A stretch of 64,000 nucleotides of DNA from Sulfurimonas sp. (GTDB lineage: Bacteria > Campylobacterota > Campylobacteria > Campylobacterales > Sulfurimonadaceae). A model generated the notes under the pieces. That model did no database searches and was not told the origin of the DNA. It worked only from the letters and a program-made list of their open reading frames with translations. The stretch is from the NCBI RefSeq assembly GCF_019429335.1, contig NZ_JAHYJB010000008.1, positions 1 through 64,000 on the forward strand. Direction: 5' to 3'. Position 1 is the first letter of the stretch, and every line of letters begins with the position of its first letter. Below, piece after piece: positions 11,301-20,556 of the stretch. A program made the position numbers and the translations under genes.

Positions 11301-11313
11301 AAATATTTTATAA
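8302..11313 (+). CDS. NIT-PAS-PAS-GGDEF-EAL signalling protein
   Basis: N-terminal TM plus NIT-like region (MQIERGVTTGLI), two PAS ('[32 protein letters not shown]'), degenerate GGDEF ('RLQGDEFVI'), EAL signatures ('IDDFGTGYSNFEYL', 'LKIDGSLIKN'). Confidence 0.9.
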   Translation: MKLDLKSKLLILLIIPLMFVIALSSTILYSLYSEKKNLEYTKHHILQAETLSRVTHYMQIERGVTTGLITSSNIDGNSEQLLDAKKNTDRAIDDAIARVSLCEICTSNGEALELLGEIKSREEADLLRTSAVYARDYYTKKISSLHTLIQAIPSLIDDRENRNYIQSYSYLSSAKEALGQNRAILVEVFTNKEFLNSTFMALKQNIKIYSIDTQSFITVASKKVLYFYNEIFKGEAVEETFTIIDAAVKNSDSLVATPSYWFEKSTETINLLKKVEEKLFSEVNILINEKLDATSYKLTALLLFLTISAVVVTFLIVLTVRKILFSANALESEYDNSLLLLEQYKSTVDRSFIVSKSDANGIITYVNDEFCNITGYSKDELLGKPHNIVRHPDMSKETFKDLWHTVKDLKQPWFGNIKNRKKDGSYYWVKAIINPIMDNNGNIVEYIGIRTDITQQQKIAQHFQEQLMVSVKNFDSSLHLLKEYEKAIDISAILSRTGKEGNITYANNKFLEITEYSLNELLGKSHNILKTDDTDEKLYKNLWTTITKGKVWQGILKNRAKSGREFWVNVTIVPIKDIGGTIVEYLAIRTDVTKIMQHKKELEEFAKTDSLTGHGNRFQLNCDIENLLNPSIAVFNIDNFRQINDFYGHQFGDLVIISIANKIYNLISKENNLSFYRLQGDEFVILATNTPKEEFISKSRTILNIITEKFSLNNEEILLSCSCGISFEYMEHLLSSANMALNVAKKSNVDFLVYDESLSLNSKYENNITWTRKLSNALKTDNIVAYYQPIVNNSDISNKKYECLVRMIDDGKVISPFFFLDIAKQTRQYFDITKTVIYQAFEMFKDKNIEFSINLSINDILEANISDYILMMLEKYDIGSKVVFEIVESEYIENVDGVLNFIAAVKKYECKIAIDDFGTGYSNFEYLIKLKADYLKIDGSLIKNMDSDQNAFLVVSTIVDFSKKLGMKTIAEFVESEAIFKIVKDLGIDYSQGYYFSAPKNIL

Positions 11314-11319
11314 AATTTC

Positions 11320-11526
11320 CTAAACTCTATCAAGAAGTTTTTTAAGAATGTAGAGCTTCGCCTTTAAATCCTGCAACTCCTCATCGCTCTTGGCATCTTT
11401 TATCTCTTTTTTTGTCTGTTCTATCTTTTCGTAAAGCTTCTCTCTTAGTTTTTCCTTCTTCTTCTCATCGGTTATCTCACTGAAAAAAAGCTTCTCAATC
11501 CCCTCAAATACTCTATCTATCTTCAT
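11320..11526 (-). CDS. Small coiled-coil hypothetical protein
   Basis: Probable start MKIDRVFEG at 11526, ATGA overlap with the upstream Na/Pi gene stop; highly charged. Confidence 0.6.
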   Translation of the reverse strand: MKIDRVFEGIEKLFFSEITDEKKKEKLREKLYEKIEQTKKEIKDAKSDEELQDLKAKLYILKKLLDRV

Positions 11527-13277
11527 ATTTGGACTCCTAAAGTTCTGATGTCTATATCTTTTATCCACAATATTGTAGCTACTTGTATCAGTTTTTGCGT
11601 CACGTCATAGGCAAATACGCTGTCGTTTATAAGCGATGTTGCCATCTTGGAGTCTATTTTATTCTCTCTTATTAGCGTATCTATTCTGCTGTTTTTAATG
11701 CTCTCAAGCGCCTTTGTATTCTCTTTTAAAAGCTCGATGGCAGAGATAACGTCAAGCTCATCATCATGCTCTTTTAGCTTCTCTATCGTGTCTATGGTTC
11801 TTGCGATGTAGAGCCTTAGGTTGTTATACTCATCTTTTACATAAGGGTTTTTTGATTTTGAGTAGTAGAGAATGTTTTTTTGCAAATCCCTCATATTTTT
11901 TATCGCCTCAATAATCATTCGCGAAGCAAGCTTTAGGTCATATACCTTGTTTTGATACTCTTCATTCATATTATCCTGCGAAAGAGTGGCATAGTGGACA
12001 ATCTCGCCATAGAGTGATTTAATCTTGTTTGTGTAAAACTCGTTTATATCTGTATTTAGGGTTATGTCCGTATCTTTTACCGCGCTCTCCAAGTCGGCAT
12101 TTTTTATAAACTTGTGTCTATGCAAAAACATTGAGTGAGAGATGGCTTCAATCGCGCTGTCGTAAAGACGAATGGTCTCTTTTTTTATCGACTCTATCGC
12201 CGCATCAGGTACATTTATAACCACTTTGTCGAGATAGAGCGGTTTTAGCGCATACATATTTACCTCTATAAAGAGCGTCTCCAAGTACTTCACAAGCCTG
12301 TGCGTAAATGGAGAGACGACCATAACTCCAAGAAGATTGAAAATAGTGTGAAAAAGTGCCAGCTTCATAGCGTAATCGTTATCAGCTATTCCTATTTTTG
12401 AAGCTAACAGTATCGTCAAATCGCTTAGTTGATAGAGAAAAATAACCGCTATCGTCGCGGTTGTAATGTTAAAAATAAAGTGCGCAAGAGCTACTCTTTT
12501 TCCGTTTGAGTTTGAAGATATAGCCCCGAGAACAGCAGTTATGGTCGTTCCTACATTTGCCCCGATTGAAAGTTCAAGCGCATTTATATAGACAATCTGG
12601 TTTGTAGCAAGAGCGGTGATAATAAGCGCCATTGCGGCACTGCTTGACTGCATAACTACTGTCGCAAAAATTCCAAAAGAGATGTAAATCAGAGCGCCCA
12701 AATACCCCTCGACCGCAAACTTTGAGAGTTCAAACCTGCTCTCTAAAACCTCAAATCCGTCTTTCATGTAATCAATACCTAGAAAAATAAATCCCAGTCC
12801 AAGCAGTATTTTTCCTACACCCTGATAGCTTTTGCTCTGCGAAAATCTCAGCACGACCCCAAAAATCACCATTGGCATCGCATATATCGCTATATCTATC
12901 TTTACGCCAAAAGAAGAGACTATCCAAGCAGTCGTAGTCGTTCCCAAATTAGAGCCGAAGATTACGCCGATAGCTCCTGCTAGAGTAATAAGCTCTGCAC
13001 TTAAAAAAGAGATGATTATTACAGAGACCAGAGATGAACTCTGCATAATCGCCGTTGCAACAAATCCGGTTCCTATCGCCTTTGGCAGAGTATCTGTACT
13101 GACTTGCAAAGCCCTCTCAAGCACACCTCCGCTAAATAGTTTAAACCCCTCTTCCATAAAAACCATACCGACTAAAAATATAGCAACACCAGCTATGATA
13201 ATCTTGTAGTCGTCGTTATAAAAGACCACAAATGCAAGGGAAAGTAAAAAAAACTGAAAATAGTACTTTTTTAACAT
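11523..13277 (-). CDS. Na/Pi cotransporter family protein with PhoU-like C-terminus
   Basis: Repeated 'ATAIMQSSSLVSVIIISFL' / 'ATVVMQSSSAAMALIITAL' and 'GANVGTTITAVLGA'. Confidence 0.93.
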   Translation of the reverse strand: MLKKYYFQFFLLSLAFVVFYNDDYKIIIAGVAIFLVGMVFMEEGFKLFSGGVLERALQVSTDTLPKAIGTGFVATAIMQSSSLVSVIIISFLSAELITLAGAIGVIFGSNLGTTTTAWIVSSFGVKIDIAIYAMPMVIFGVVLRFSQSKSYQGVGKILLGLGFIFLGIDYMKDGFEVLESRFELSKFAVEGYLGALIYISFGIFATVVMQSSSAAMALIITALATNQIVYINALELSIGANVGTTITAVLGAISSNSNGKRVALAHFIFNITTATIAVIFLYQLSDLTILLASKIGIADNDYAMKLALFHTIFNLLGVMVVSPFTHRLVKYLETLFIEVNMYALKPLYLDKVVINVPDAAIESIKKETIRLYDSAIEAISHSMFLHRHKFIKNADLESAVKDTDITLNTDINEFYTNKIKSLYGEIVHYATLSQDNMNEEYQNKVYDLKLASRMIIEAIKNMRDLQKNILYYSKSKNPYVKDEYNNLRLYIARTIDTIEKLKEHDDELDVISAIELLKENTKALESIKNSRIDTLIRENKIDSKMATSLINDSVFAYDVTQKLIQVATILWIKDIDIRTLGVQI

Positions 13278-13429
13278 CAGCGACCTTAGATGATATGAGT
13301 GTAATTTAACATACTACTATCTTTTGTTTTAAATTTGCTTTTTTATGTTTTTGTATTTACTAAGGTCTGAAGATATATTTTTTTCCTTCGCTATTTTTTA
13401 CGTTGCAATTCTAAAAGTTGTTTATCCAT

Positions 13430-14431
13430 CTATTCCCCCAAGATATTTACTATCAGATTTATCACGGTTTCTTTTTGTTGCGGGTCGCTTTTGGCAGTCA
13501 TGAGTGAAAGTGCTACAAGAGCGTTATCATTGATTTTTAGCTCGCCGCTATTTTTATAAAGCATATTGTTTTTAGACAAAAAGAGAATAAACATAAAAGC
13601 ACCGATGCGTTTGTTGCCGTCATTAAAAGGATGCCCTTTGATGATGTAGTAGAGCAGATTTGCCGCTTTCTCTTCTACGCTAGGAAGTAAATCAACACCG
13701 CCAAATGTTTGGTAGATGTTTCGCACCATACCGCCAAACTCTCCCGCTTTTTCATGTCCAAAAAGCTCGGTAGCTTCGCCTTTTTGCATAAGCTCACTTT
13801 TTAGTTGTGCGATAGCCTCTTTTGCCTCATCAAAATCCAAAACGAACTTTGCTTCTTTTGGCTCAATGTTTACATGTAAAGAGTCCTCATCATAACCTTG
13901 TAACAGTGACCAAGTACGAGAGTAGTTTAGTATTACATCCAACAGCCCTTTGGCTTCATGAAGTTCAAGCTCGCTTTGTGAGATAGTATTTTGCAGCAGT
14001 GATATAGTCTCGTTTAACTCTTTAAGCCCTTTTTGCTCCAGCCTTTTATGGTTGATAGCATAGCCGTTTACGAGATACTCTTTTAGGACTTTGGTCGCCC
14101 ATACTCTAAAGCTTGTGGCTCTTTTAGAGTTTACTCTGTAACCAAGTGAGATGATCATATCTAGGTTATAAAATTCTACTTCCCGTTTAACTTCTCTTTT
14201 TCCCTCTTTTTGAACTGTTGCATTTTTTGCAACAGTTGAGTTTTTATCTAGTTCGCCCTCTTTAAAAATATTTCTTATATGCCTTGAGATAACAGACTTA
14301 TCTCTATCAAAAAGCACTTCCATCTGCTTCTGACTCAGCCATACGGTATCGTTTTCAAGCGATACATCAAGCTTTATCTCTCCGTTTATATCTTTGTAGA
14401 TGATTATGTCTGACTTGATTTGATTATTCAT
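13430..14431 (-). CDS. RhuM-family protein with C-terminal Fic/DOC domain
   Basis: RhuM N-terminus 'VWLSQKQMEVLFDRDKSVISRHIRNIFKEGEL' and Fic motif 'HPFNDGNKRIGAFMF'. Confidence 0.85.
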   Translation of the reverse strand: MNNQIKSDIIIYKDINGEIKLDVSLENDTVWLSQKQMEVLFDRDKSVISRHIRNIFKEGELDKNSTVAKNATVQKEGKREVKREVEFYNLDMIISLGYRVNSKRATSFRVWATKVLKEYLVNGYAINHKRLEQKGLKELNETISLLQNTISQSELELHEAKGLLDVILNYSRTWSLLQGYDEDSLHVNIEPKEAKFVLDFDEAKEAIAQLKSELMQKGEATELFGHEKAGEFGGMVRNIYQTFGGVDLLPSVEEKAANLLYYIIKGHPFNDGNKRIGAFMFILFLSKNNMLYKNSGELKINDNALVALSLMTAKSDPQQKETVINLIVNILGE

Positions 14432-14446
14432 TGTTTTTTCCTTATT

Positions 14447-14638
14447 TCAAACTATCTTTACTATTCCACGAGAGACGAGCAAGTCTCTTACCGCTTTATT
14501 GTTAGTTACATGTTCACTTGAGATTTGACTTTTACAGCTCATATTTCGAGCTTTTACTTTGTACTTGGTAATTTCCGTTGCAAAATCTTTTGCTTTGAGC
14601 GATAGTATTGCTATGTCTGGGAACTTTTTTTCTATCAT
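14447..14638 (-). pseudogene. DinD-like (DNA damage-inducible protein D) C-terminal fragment
   Basis: 63 aa 'LSLKAKDFATEITKYKVKARNMSCKSQISSEHVTNNKAVRDLLVSRGI' resembles the DinD C-terminus; no N-terminal part seen upstream. Confidence 0.5.
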
Positions 14639-14767
14639 CGATGTACTCCAAAAATCAAATAATTACAAATATATTAGCAAGAAAGATAAAGAGCAAGAAA
14701 AAGTATTGCGATTTGTCATAAATTTTTTTTCATTTCTATATGCCGTACTTTAAATATTGGTATTTGT

Positions 14768-15994
14768 TTATTCAAGATAAAATAGAGCGTCCATAAGAGC
14801 TACTCTTCCATTCCAAGCTTTTAACTCTTCTTTATTAGTTGGTTTATCTGAATTATACCAAGGGGATTGCCTAACTGGTTCAATAATTTCATCCCAATAT
14901 CTTTCATAACTTTTTGCTTTTATAATATCTCTTTTTATTCCGAAATTTTTCATTAAATTAGGTTGATTTGCCCCAGTTAAACAAAAAAACTCATCTGGTC
15001 TTTTCATTGAAAGTAATCTAGTTATAGGGCTTACTCCATAACCCCATCCAGCTTTTTCAAACTTATTATCAATATCTTTAAAAAACTTATCCGCCATTTT
15101 AAAATAGTATAAAAACTCATTATAGTTTTTAAAACTAACTTCTCCATCTAATGGCATAAGTTTAAGACTATCTGAAATATATTGTAATTGTGGATCATTA
15201 GGAGCTAACCTGCCTAAAAATGCTGGTATTGGCATTCTTCCAAATAATCTCCAATCTTTTATTCCATCGCTTATTTTATTCGCACCAGCAATATTCTTTC
15301 TTTGTATTTCTGTCATCTTTTCAAAACTATTCTGATTAAAATATTCACGAACTTTTGTTAAAAGTCTTAACCTCTCATCTAAATGGTTGCCTTTTTCTAG
15401 CAATAGAGAATAATATTCATCCCAACTCAATGATAAAATTGGTGATTTATACAAAGGATTTTGTATTACATTTGGACTAAAATCATCAAGATTTTGCTTT
15501 TGTATATTTTTTTGATTCCAAACATTTTGATAACCTTGTAAATCTTCTTTTTTAAAAATTTCAGCTTTTTTATAATAGTTATCAATTATGTTTTTAATTT
15601 CTGTAAAATTATTGCCATCTTTTGAGTTAAACATTGTCATAACTTCACTATTTTTAGATAAAGCAGATTGTGTAAAATTCGCACTTCCGCTTAAACAAAT
15701 CCAATCGTTGTCATCATTCCAAAATAGATAAATTTTTGGATGAAAAATACCGTTTTCTTGTTTATAAAATCTTACCCTTTCATCATCTAAAAATTCTTTT
15801 ATAAAATCAGGATGTGTCTGATAAAAGTGTAGTCCAACTGTAGAAAATTTAATTTTCTTTTTATTATCTATTAACAATTTAAAAGCCTCGCTACTAGCAG
15901 AAGCCCAAGCAACGGACATACTAATATTCTCAAATTTTGTAATACAATCACAGATATTGCGTGCAATTTCTTTAGCAGAAGATAAAATTTGCAT
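14768..15994 (-). CDS. Phospholipase D-like nuclease-domain protein with uncharacterised C-terminal half
   Basis: 'FHPKIYLFWNDDNDWICLSGSANFTQSALSKNSE' single HKD-type motif. Confidence 0.75.
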   Translation of the reverse strand: MQILSSAKEIARNICDCITKFENISMSVAWASASSEAFKLLIDNKKKIKFSTVGLHFYQTHPDFIKEFLDDERVRFYKQENGIFHPKIYLFWNDDNDWICLSGSANFTQSALSKNSEVMTMFNSKDGNNFTEIKNIIDNYYKKAEIFKKEDLQGYQNVWNQKNIQKQNLDDFSPNVIQNPLYKSPILSLSWDEYYSLLLEKGNHLDERLRLLTKVREYFNQNSFEKMTEIQRKNIAGANKISDGIKDWRLFGRMPIPAFLGRLAPNDPQLQYISDSLKLMPLDGEVSFKNYNEFLYYFKMADKFFKDIDNKFEKAGWGYGVSPITRLLSMKRPDEFFCLTGANQPNLMKNFGIKRDIIKAKSYERYWDEIIEPVRQSPWYNSDKPTNKEELKAWNGRVALMDALFYLE

Positions 15995-16042
15995 TATTTT
16001 TCCTTGTTATTTTTTCATTTCACATACCGATGTTACCAAATA

Positions 16043-16516
16043 TTAATGATGATGTTCCGCCTTAAGCAGCTCTTTTGCAGCCTCGTCCGAGAGCTGTTCT
16101 ATCTCCAAAATCTTGCCGCTTGCTACGAGCGGGATGCCTGCTAGTTCATGATTTGCATTGAGGGTTGCGTGCTTTTTCTCTATGCTCTCAACCACATAAA
16201 CCACTCCTTCCTCTTCGCCGTCAAGTTCTGCACCTACATGAATATCATCAGGCAGATCTTTGAGCAGTTCTTTTAAAACTAAAGTCTCATCATACTCTCC
16301 AAACGCTTCTGCGGGAGTGAGCGTAACATGAAAAGTATCACCTATCTTTTTTCCCTCAAGCTCATCTTCTAGCTTTTGAAAGATTTGATTATAACCGCCG
16401 TGAATATACATAAGCTCCTCACTCTCATCAATTATGTTGCCCTCTTCATCTTCAAGCTTTATAAGCATTGACACAAGTGTATTTTTTTTAATTTTATCCA
16501 TAGAAAATCCTTTCAT
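16043..16516 (-). CDS. slyD: FKBP-type peptidyl-prolyl cis-trans isomerase, SlyD-like
   Basis: 'LVSMLIKLEDEEGNIIDES', 'YIHGGYNQIFQKLEDELEGKKIGDTFHVTLTPAEAFGEYDE'; real start may be the internal Met before DKIKKN. Confidence 0.9.
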   Translation of the reverse strand: MKGFSMDKIKKNTLVSMLIKLEDEEGNIIDESEELMYIHGGYNQIFQKLEDELEGKKIGDTFHVTLTPAEAFGEYDETLVLKELLKDLPDDIHVGAELDGEEEGVVYVVESIEKKHATLNANHELAGIPLVASGKILEIEQLSDEAAKELLKAEHHH

Positions 16517-16650
16517 TACCTAAGTAACTCTTTTTGTTTTTTGGTAAGTTTATCGTAAACAAGCCCATAAGAGTGGTCTATTAGTTCTCTAAGAAGCGCA
16601 TCATCCACATCGCCGCCGAGTGTTATGATGTTCCACTGTTTTTTGCTCTT
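16516..16650 (-). pseudogene. MmcQ/YjbR-family C-terminal remnant
   Basis: Minus-strand frame reads KSKKQWNIITLGGDVDDALLRELIDHSYGLVYDKLTKKQKELLR*; the stop overlaps the SlyD ORF ATG (TAATG); upstream continuation is replaced by the EamA gene. Confidence 0.7.
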
Positions 16651-17522
16651 TTCATATTAAACAAAACAACCGCCGCAAATGCCAACAGACACCCGATAAT
16701 TGTAGAGAGAGCAACAACCTCACCATAGACAAACCAGCTTGAGACTATTGCCCCTATCGGGACTATAAACATAAAAACTCCAGTTCTGTGCGCTCCGACT
16801 TTTCCTGCTGAGACAAAATAGAGCGCGGTGCTGAATGTTCCCGGAATCACTCCGATAAAAATTATAGTCATCCAAAAAACAGCATCATACGCTTCAAAAT
16901 CAAACGGCGCGTACGGCAGAGCAAAAAGCATATTTATAAAAGCCGTAACTCCAAAAACAACAAAAGTGTAAAACATCAAATGCGCTCTTGAAGAGGCCTT
17001 TTGCGAGATAACCGTTACAAGCGACCAGACAAAAGCGCACCCTAAAAAGTATGAGCTTTGAACATCAAAAAACCCAAATCCATCAAAAGGTATGCGAAGA
17101 AGAATCACAGCGCCCAAAACACCAATGAAGAGCGCTGTAACCTGCCTAAGCGAGACTTTTGTGCCCAAGAGGGATATAGACAACATGTAAGTAATGATTG
17201 GAGCAAGAGAGGTAACCATCGTGCCGCCGTATCCAGCTTCTCCATGGCTAAGACCTGCAAAAAAGAGGTAGTTAAAAAGCGAGGTAAGTGCTCCTGCAAG
17301 TAACATGTACAAAAATCCCACTCTATCTGTTTTAAGGGGAGTTTTTAAAAACCACACAACAGGAATTATGCTTATAAATGAGACGGCATATCGCCAAAAA
17401 GCCGCTACTTGCGCGTTTGAGTGTTCAGCCGCGACCTTGCCTGCCGTCCACGCAACACCCCAAAAAAGCATAGCTATAATCATCCACACAAAATATTTGG
17501 TACTGTTTTTTGTCTCTTCCAC
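16623..17522 (-). CDS. DMT-superfamily (EamA) transporter
   Basis: About 10 TM segments, 'MLFWGVAWTAGKVAAEH...AAFWRYAVSF'. Confidence 0.9.
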   Translation of the reverse strand: MEETKNSTKYFVWMIIAMLFWGVAWTAGKVAAEHSNAQVAAFWRYAVSFISIIPVVWFLKTPLKTDRVGFLYMLLAGALTSLFNYLFFAGLSHGEAGYGGTMVTSLAPIITYMLSISLLGTKVSLRQVTALFIGVLGAVILLRIPFDGFGFFDVQSSYFLGCAFVWSLVTVISQKASSRAHLMFYTFVVFGVTAFINMLFALPYAPFDFEAYDAVFWMTIIFIGVIPGTFSTALYFVSAGKVGAHRTGVFMFIVPIGAIVSSWFVYGEVVALSTIIGCLLAFAAVVLFNMKRAKNSGTS

Positions 17523-17553
17523 TATTTTTCCGTTGTGTCTTATAGTTTTTTAG

Positions 17554-20361
17554 CTATCTGTCTCTCGTTTTTCTATAACCTTTATTGCTTATCCCGCGTC
17601 CCGCATAGTTTTTCTTAAAACATGCCTGACAGATTCCGTATGGTGAGTTTGGCGGCAGCGGAGCATTGCACATTCTGCACTTTGTGGCAAGCTGGCTCTG
17701 CTGAAGCGAATTTTCTATAAATTTATTTAAAATCCCTCTTGATGCTCTGGCTCTGTTTGTATCGATAAAGTAGTCGCTAAAGCGGTAACTCAGCCAGAGA
17801 TAGAGTGAAATCTCTTTTACCATATCCTCGGCACGGAGCAGCTCATCAGTCGTCTGCGCATAACTTCCGACAAGTGGTACGATATTGTAATGTATTGGCA
17901 TCCTCTTCTCAAGTGAAGCCAGATAGCTCTCATAAGCCGCAACGATATATGGAGATTTTAGAGTTAATGGCGCACAAGCTAGATGGTACTTTGTAGCAAT
18001 ATCGAGATCGTAACTGTCAACCAAGATAGAGGTCTCCAGCATGTCATCAAGATTTGTTGCCATAAACGGGCCGTCAAACTCCATATTTTTTACAAAAAAC
18101 ATCAAAATCTCATGCAGTGACTTCTCCTCAAGAATATTACCGACAAGTTTGATATGGTCAAGATTTGCCATCACTTTAAAAGGCACTGTTATCTTTTTCG
18201 CCTCTTTATGAAAGTTCTTTTGTATAACACTCAAAACATCACCGCTCAAGGCTCCTACATAACCCTCTTCATGAAGCCCGAATCTTCCCGCGCGACCAGA
18301 TATCTGATGAATTTCGCTCGGCAGAAGGCTTCTGTCATTTACTCCGTCAAACTTCTCGGCTTTTGAGAAAAGAATGGTTTTTATGGGCAGGTTCATCCCC
18401 ATCGCAATAGCATCGGTAGCAACGAGTATCTGCGTCTCGCCTGCACGAAACCTTCTTGCCTCTTCACGTCTGACTTCTGGAGAGAGATTTCCGTAAACAA
18501 CACTAACACTGAAATATTTGGAGAATGTTTGTTTTAACCTCAGCACGTCTTTTCGGCTAAATGCGATGATTGCCGTGCCTTCTTCCACATCTTTTTCACT
18601 AACAGGTGAGTTTAAAAGTGTTAGCGGATTTTTTCTCTCAAACTCTATTATCTCAAGCTCTTCACCCAAATACTTAGCAAGCTCTACTATCGCCTCTTTT
18701 GCGTTTGGCGAACCTGTCATTATGACCTCTTTAGCAGGCGCGCCTATAATTGCATTTGCCCATGCCCAGCCGCGGTCGCGGTCTTCTAGCATCTGTACCT
18801 CATCGATTACGCAGACATCTACATCAACGTCAAAGTTTACCATCTCGATGGTTGAGCTTATATGCGAGGCATCTTCACTGACAATCTGCTCCTCTCCGGT
18901 TATCAAAGAGGACTCAATACCGCTCTCTTTTAAATCCTCAAAACCCTCTAACGCCAAGAGTCTAAGCGGTGCAAGGTAATATCCAGTATCTGCACTCTTT
19001 AACTTCTGCATAGCCTGATATGTCTTTCCGCTGTTGGTAGGACCTATGTGAAGTGTCAATTTTCTTCTCATGTCACGTGCCAGCGGAAAAAGGTTTTTAA
19101 AATCCCTGATTGTGCGTGCGAGCAGTTCGTATCTCTGCTTTTTTGCTATCTCGTCATGGATGGAGTGTGCAAATCTTTTAACTGTCTTTCGCGCGATTTT
19201 CGGCGAGATATTCAGCGATGAGGGCAACAGGTCAAACAGAGCCTCATAAACTTTTGAGTAGAGCACCGCATGAGTCAAATGAAGCAGAGCAGCATAAGAG
19301 TTGCACTCCTTAACCAAAGAGTTTAAGTCACTTAAAAACTGCTCTTCATGCTCTTTTTTGGAGTCGTTTATCACATCGCTAAAATCTAATCCGTTGCCCT
19401 TCCATATATCTTCTAGAAGCGAATTCAGTTCAACATGCAGTTCTAAAACATATGGCTGATTTTTGTCTGAATGCGGCAGTTTTAGGCTCTGCTCAAGACG
19501 TATCAATAGCTCCTCGTCATGAAGTTCTGTCTCAACGTCTCCAAGCTCTCCTGAAATAATGCTAGAGAGAATGCTCTCTTTTATAAGCGGATAGGAAACC
19601 TTGGTTTTAGGAGGCGTTACACGAAGCGAGCTTACTATCTCTTTTTGAGTCAGATACAGATGCGGGTCACTAAGATTTGCTATAAAGTTCTCTATCTCTT
19701 TTTGCTTTAATGCAACTACACGCTCCTTCTCTTCATTTATCTCTTTAACAAGCAGCTCTTCTTCGCTGTTTTGAAGGTAGTCGTAGTCGTAAACTTTGGT
19801 ATTAAGCGTCAAAATTTTGTGAAAACTCTGTCCATATAGAACATAATGGAGCGAGGCGTTGAACTCCAACGAGTCGTCGATGTCAAAAATTCCGTCAACT
19901 TTTTTCTGAACGCGCTCTTTTTTCAGATTATATCTTATGTGTCGTAGCTTTGACTCCATCTTCTCTATGGTAATTTTTTTGCTTCTAACGTCCATAAAAG
20001 CTTCGCGAAGCAGCCTAGCCTCCTCGTGGCTTACATGCAGCTCATCTATCAGTGCGTCTATCTTATCTTCTCTCTCAAGAGTTGGCTCTTTTGAAACGGG
20101 CGATTTATAAATCTTGCCCTCATGTGTAAAGAAGTTTAAAATGTCTGAGCGAAAGTGGCTATCCGCCTCACTCCACAACATTCTTGCCATCTTAATAAGC
20201 ATATCTCTGCTCTGGTCGATGTCGTAGATGCCAAGAAAGCTAAAGAGCTCACTCAGCGTTTGTGTGCTTACTCTTGCAACCCCAATATCAAACGGGTCGT
20301 CGTCAAAATATTTTCTTATTTTTTGGTTTATCTTAGAGTTTTTCTTGTTTTTCTTTGCCAT
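17554..20361 (-). CDS. SUV3-like DExH RNA helicase with C-terminal Zn-ribbon-like segment
   Basis: 'LHIGPTNSGKTYQAMQKL', 'YYLAPLRLLALEG', 'DEVQMLEDRDRGWAW', 'QISGRAGRFG', and 'CRMCNAPLPPNSPYGICQACFKKNY'. Confidence 0.85.
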   Translation of the reverse strand: MAKKNKKNSKINQKIRKYFDDDPFDIGVARVSTQTLSELFSFLGIYDIDQSRDMLIKMARMLWSEADSHFRSDILNFFTHEGKIYKSPVSKEPTLEREDKIDALIDELHVSHEEARLLREAFMDVRSKKITIEKMESKLRHIRYNLKKERVQKKVDGIFDIDDSLEFNASLHYVLYGQSFHKILTLNTKVYDYDYLQNSEEELLVKEINEEKERVVALKQKEIENFIANLSDPHLYLTQKEIVSSLRVTPPKTKVSYPLIKESILSSIISGELGDVETELHDEELLIRLEQSLKLPHSDKNQPYVLELHVELNSLLEDIWKGNGLDFSDVINDSKKEHEEQFLSDLNSLVKECNSYAALLHLTHAVLYSKVYEALFDLLPSSLNISPKIARKTVKRFAHSIHDEIAKKQRYELLARTIRDFKNLFPLARDMRRKLTLHIGPTNSGKTYQAMQKLKSADTGYYLAPLRLLALEGFEDLKESGIESSLITGEEQIVSEDASHISSTIEMVNFDVDVDVCVIDEVQMLEDRDRGWAWANAIIGAPAKEVIMTGSPNAKEAIVELAKYLGEELEIIEFERKNPLTLLNSPVSEKDVEEGTAIIAFSRKDVLRLKQTFSKYFSVSVVYGNLSPEVRREEARRFRAGETQILVATDAIAMGMNLPIKTILFSKAEKFDGVNDRSLLPSEIHQISGRAGRFGLHEEGYVGALSGDVLSVIQKNFHKEAKKITVPFKVMANLDHIKLVGNILEEKSLHEILMFFVKNMEFDGPFMATNLDDMLETSILVDSYDLDIATKYHLACAPLTLKSPYIVAAYESYLASLEKRMPIHYNIVPLVGSYAQTTDELLRAEDMVKEISLYLWLSYRFSDYFIDTNRARASRGILNKFIENSLQQSQLATKCRMCNAPLPPNSPYGICQACFKKNYAGRGISNKGYRKTRDR

Positions 20362-20556
20362 TTATCTTGGTCCATATCACTCAAAAGCTTTTTTTATAAT
20401 CTACAAACTTTATAATGATATATAATAGCAAAATAGTGGTTACAAATGAGACTAAAATATTTGTTGTCTAGCCCAAGGAATGCTTCGCTTATAATCTTCT
20501 GCTAATTTTTTGAGAATTTGTCGTTGAGTTGCTTGAGCCATCATTCAATAAAGCTT

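Noticed and set aside
12832-13209. Long antisense ORFs such as 12832..13209, 18518..18979, 55742..56146, 62470..62835
   Set aside because: Lie opposite well-supported CDSs (Na/Pi cotransporter, SUV3 helicase, FlgE, PP-loop ATPase) and have no recognisable domain; typical shadow ORFs.
20461-20550. 31-aa minus-strand ORF MMAQATQRQILKKLAEDYKRSIPWARQQIF next to the repeat array
   Set aside because: Too short and no recognised family; could be a gene fragment but not supportable from sequence alone.
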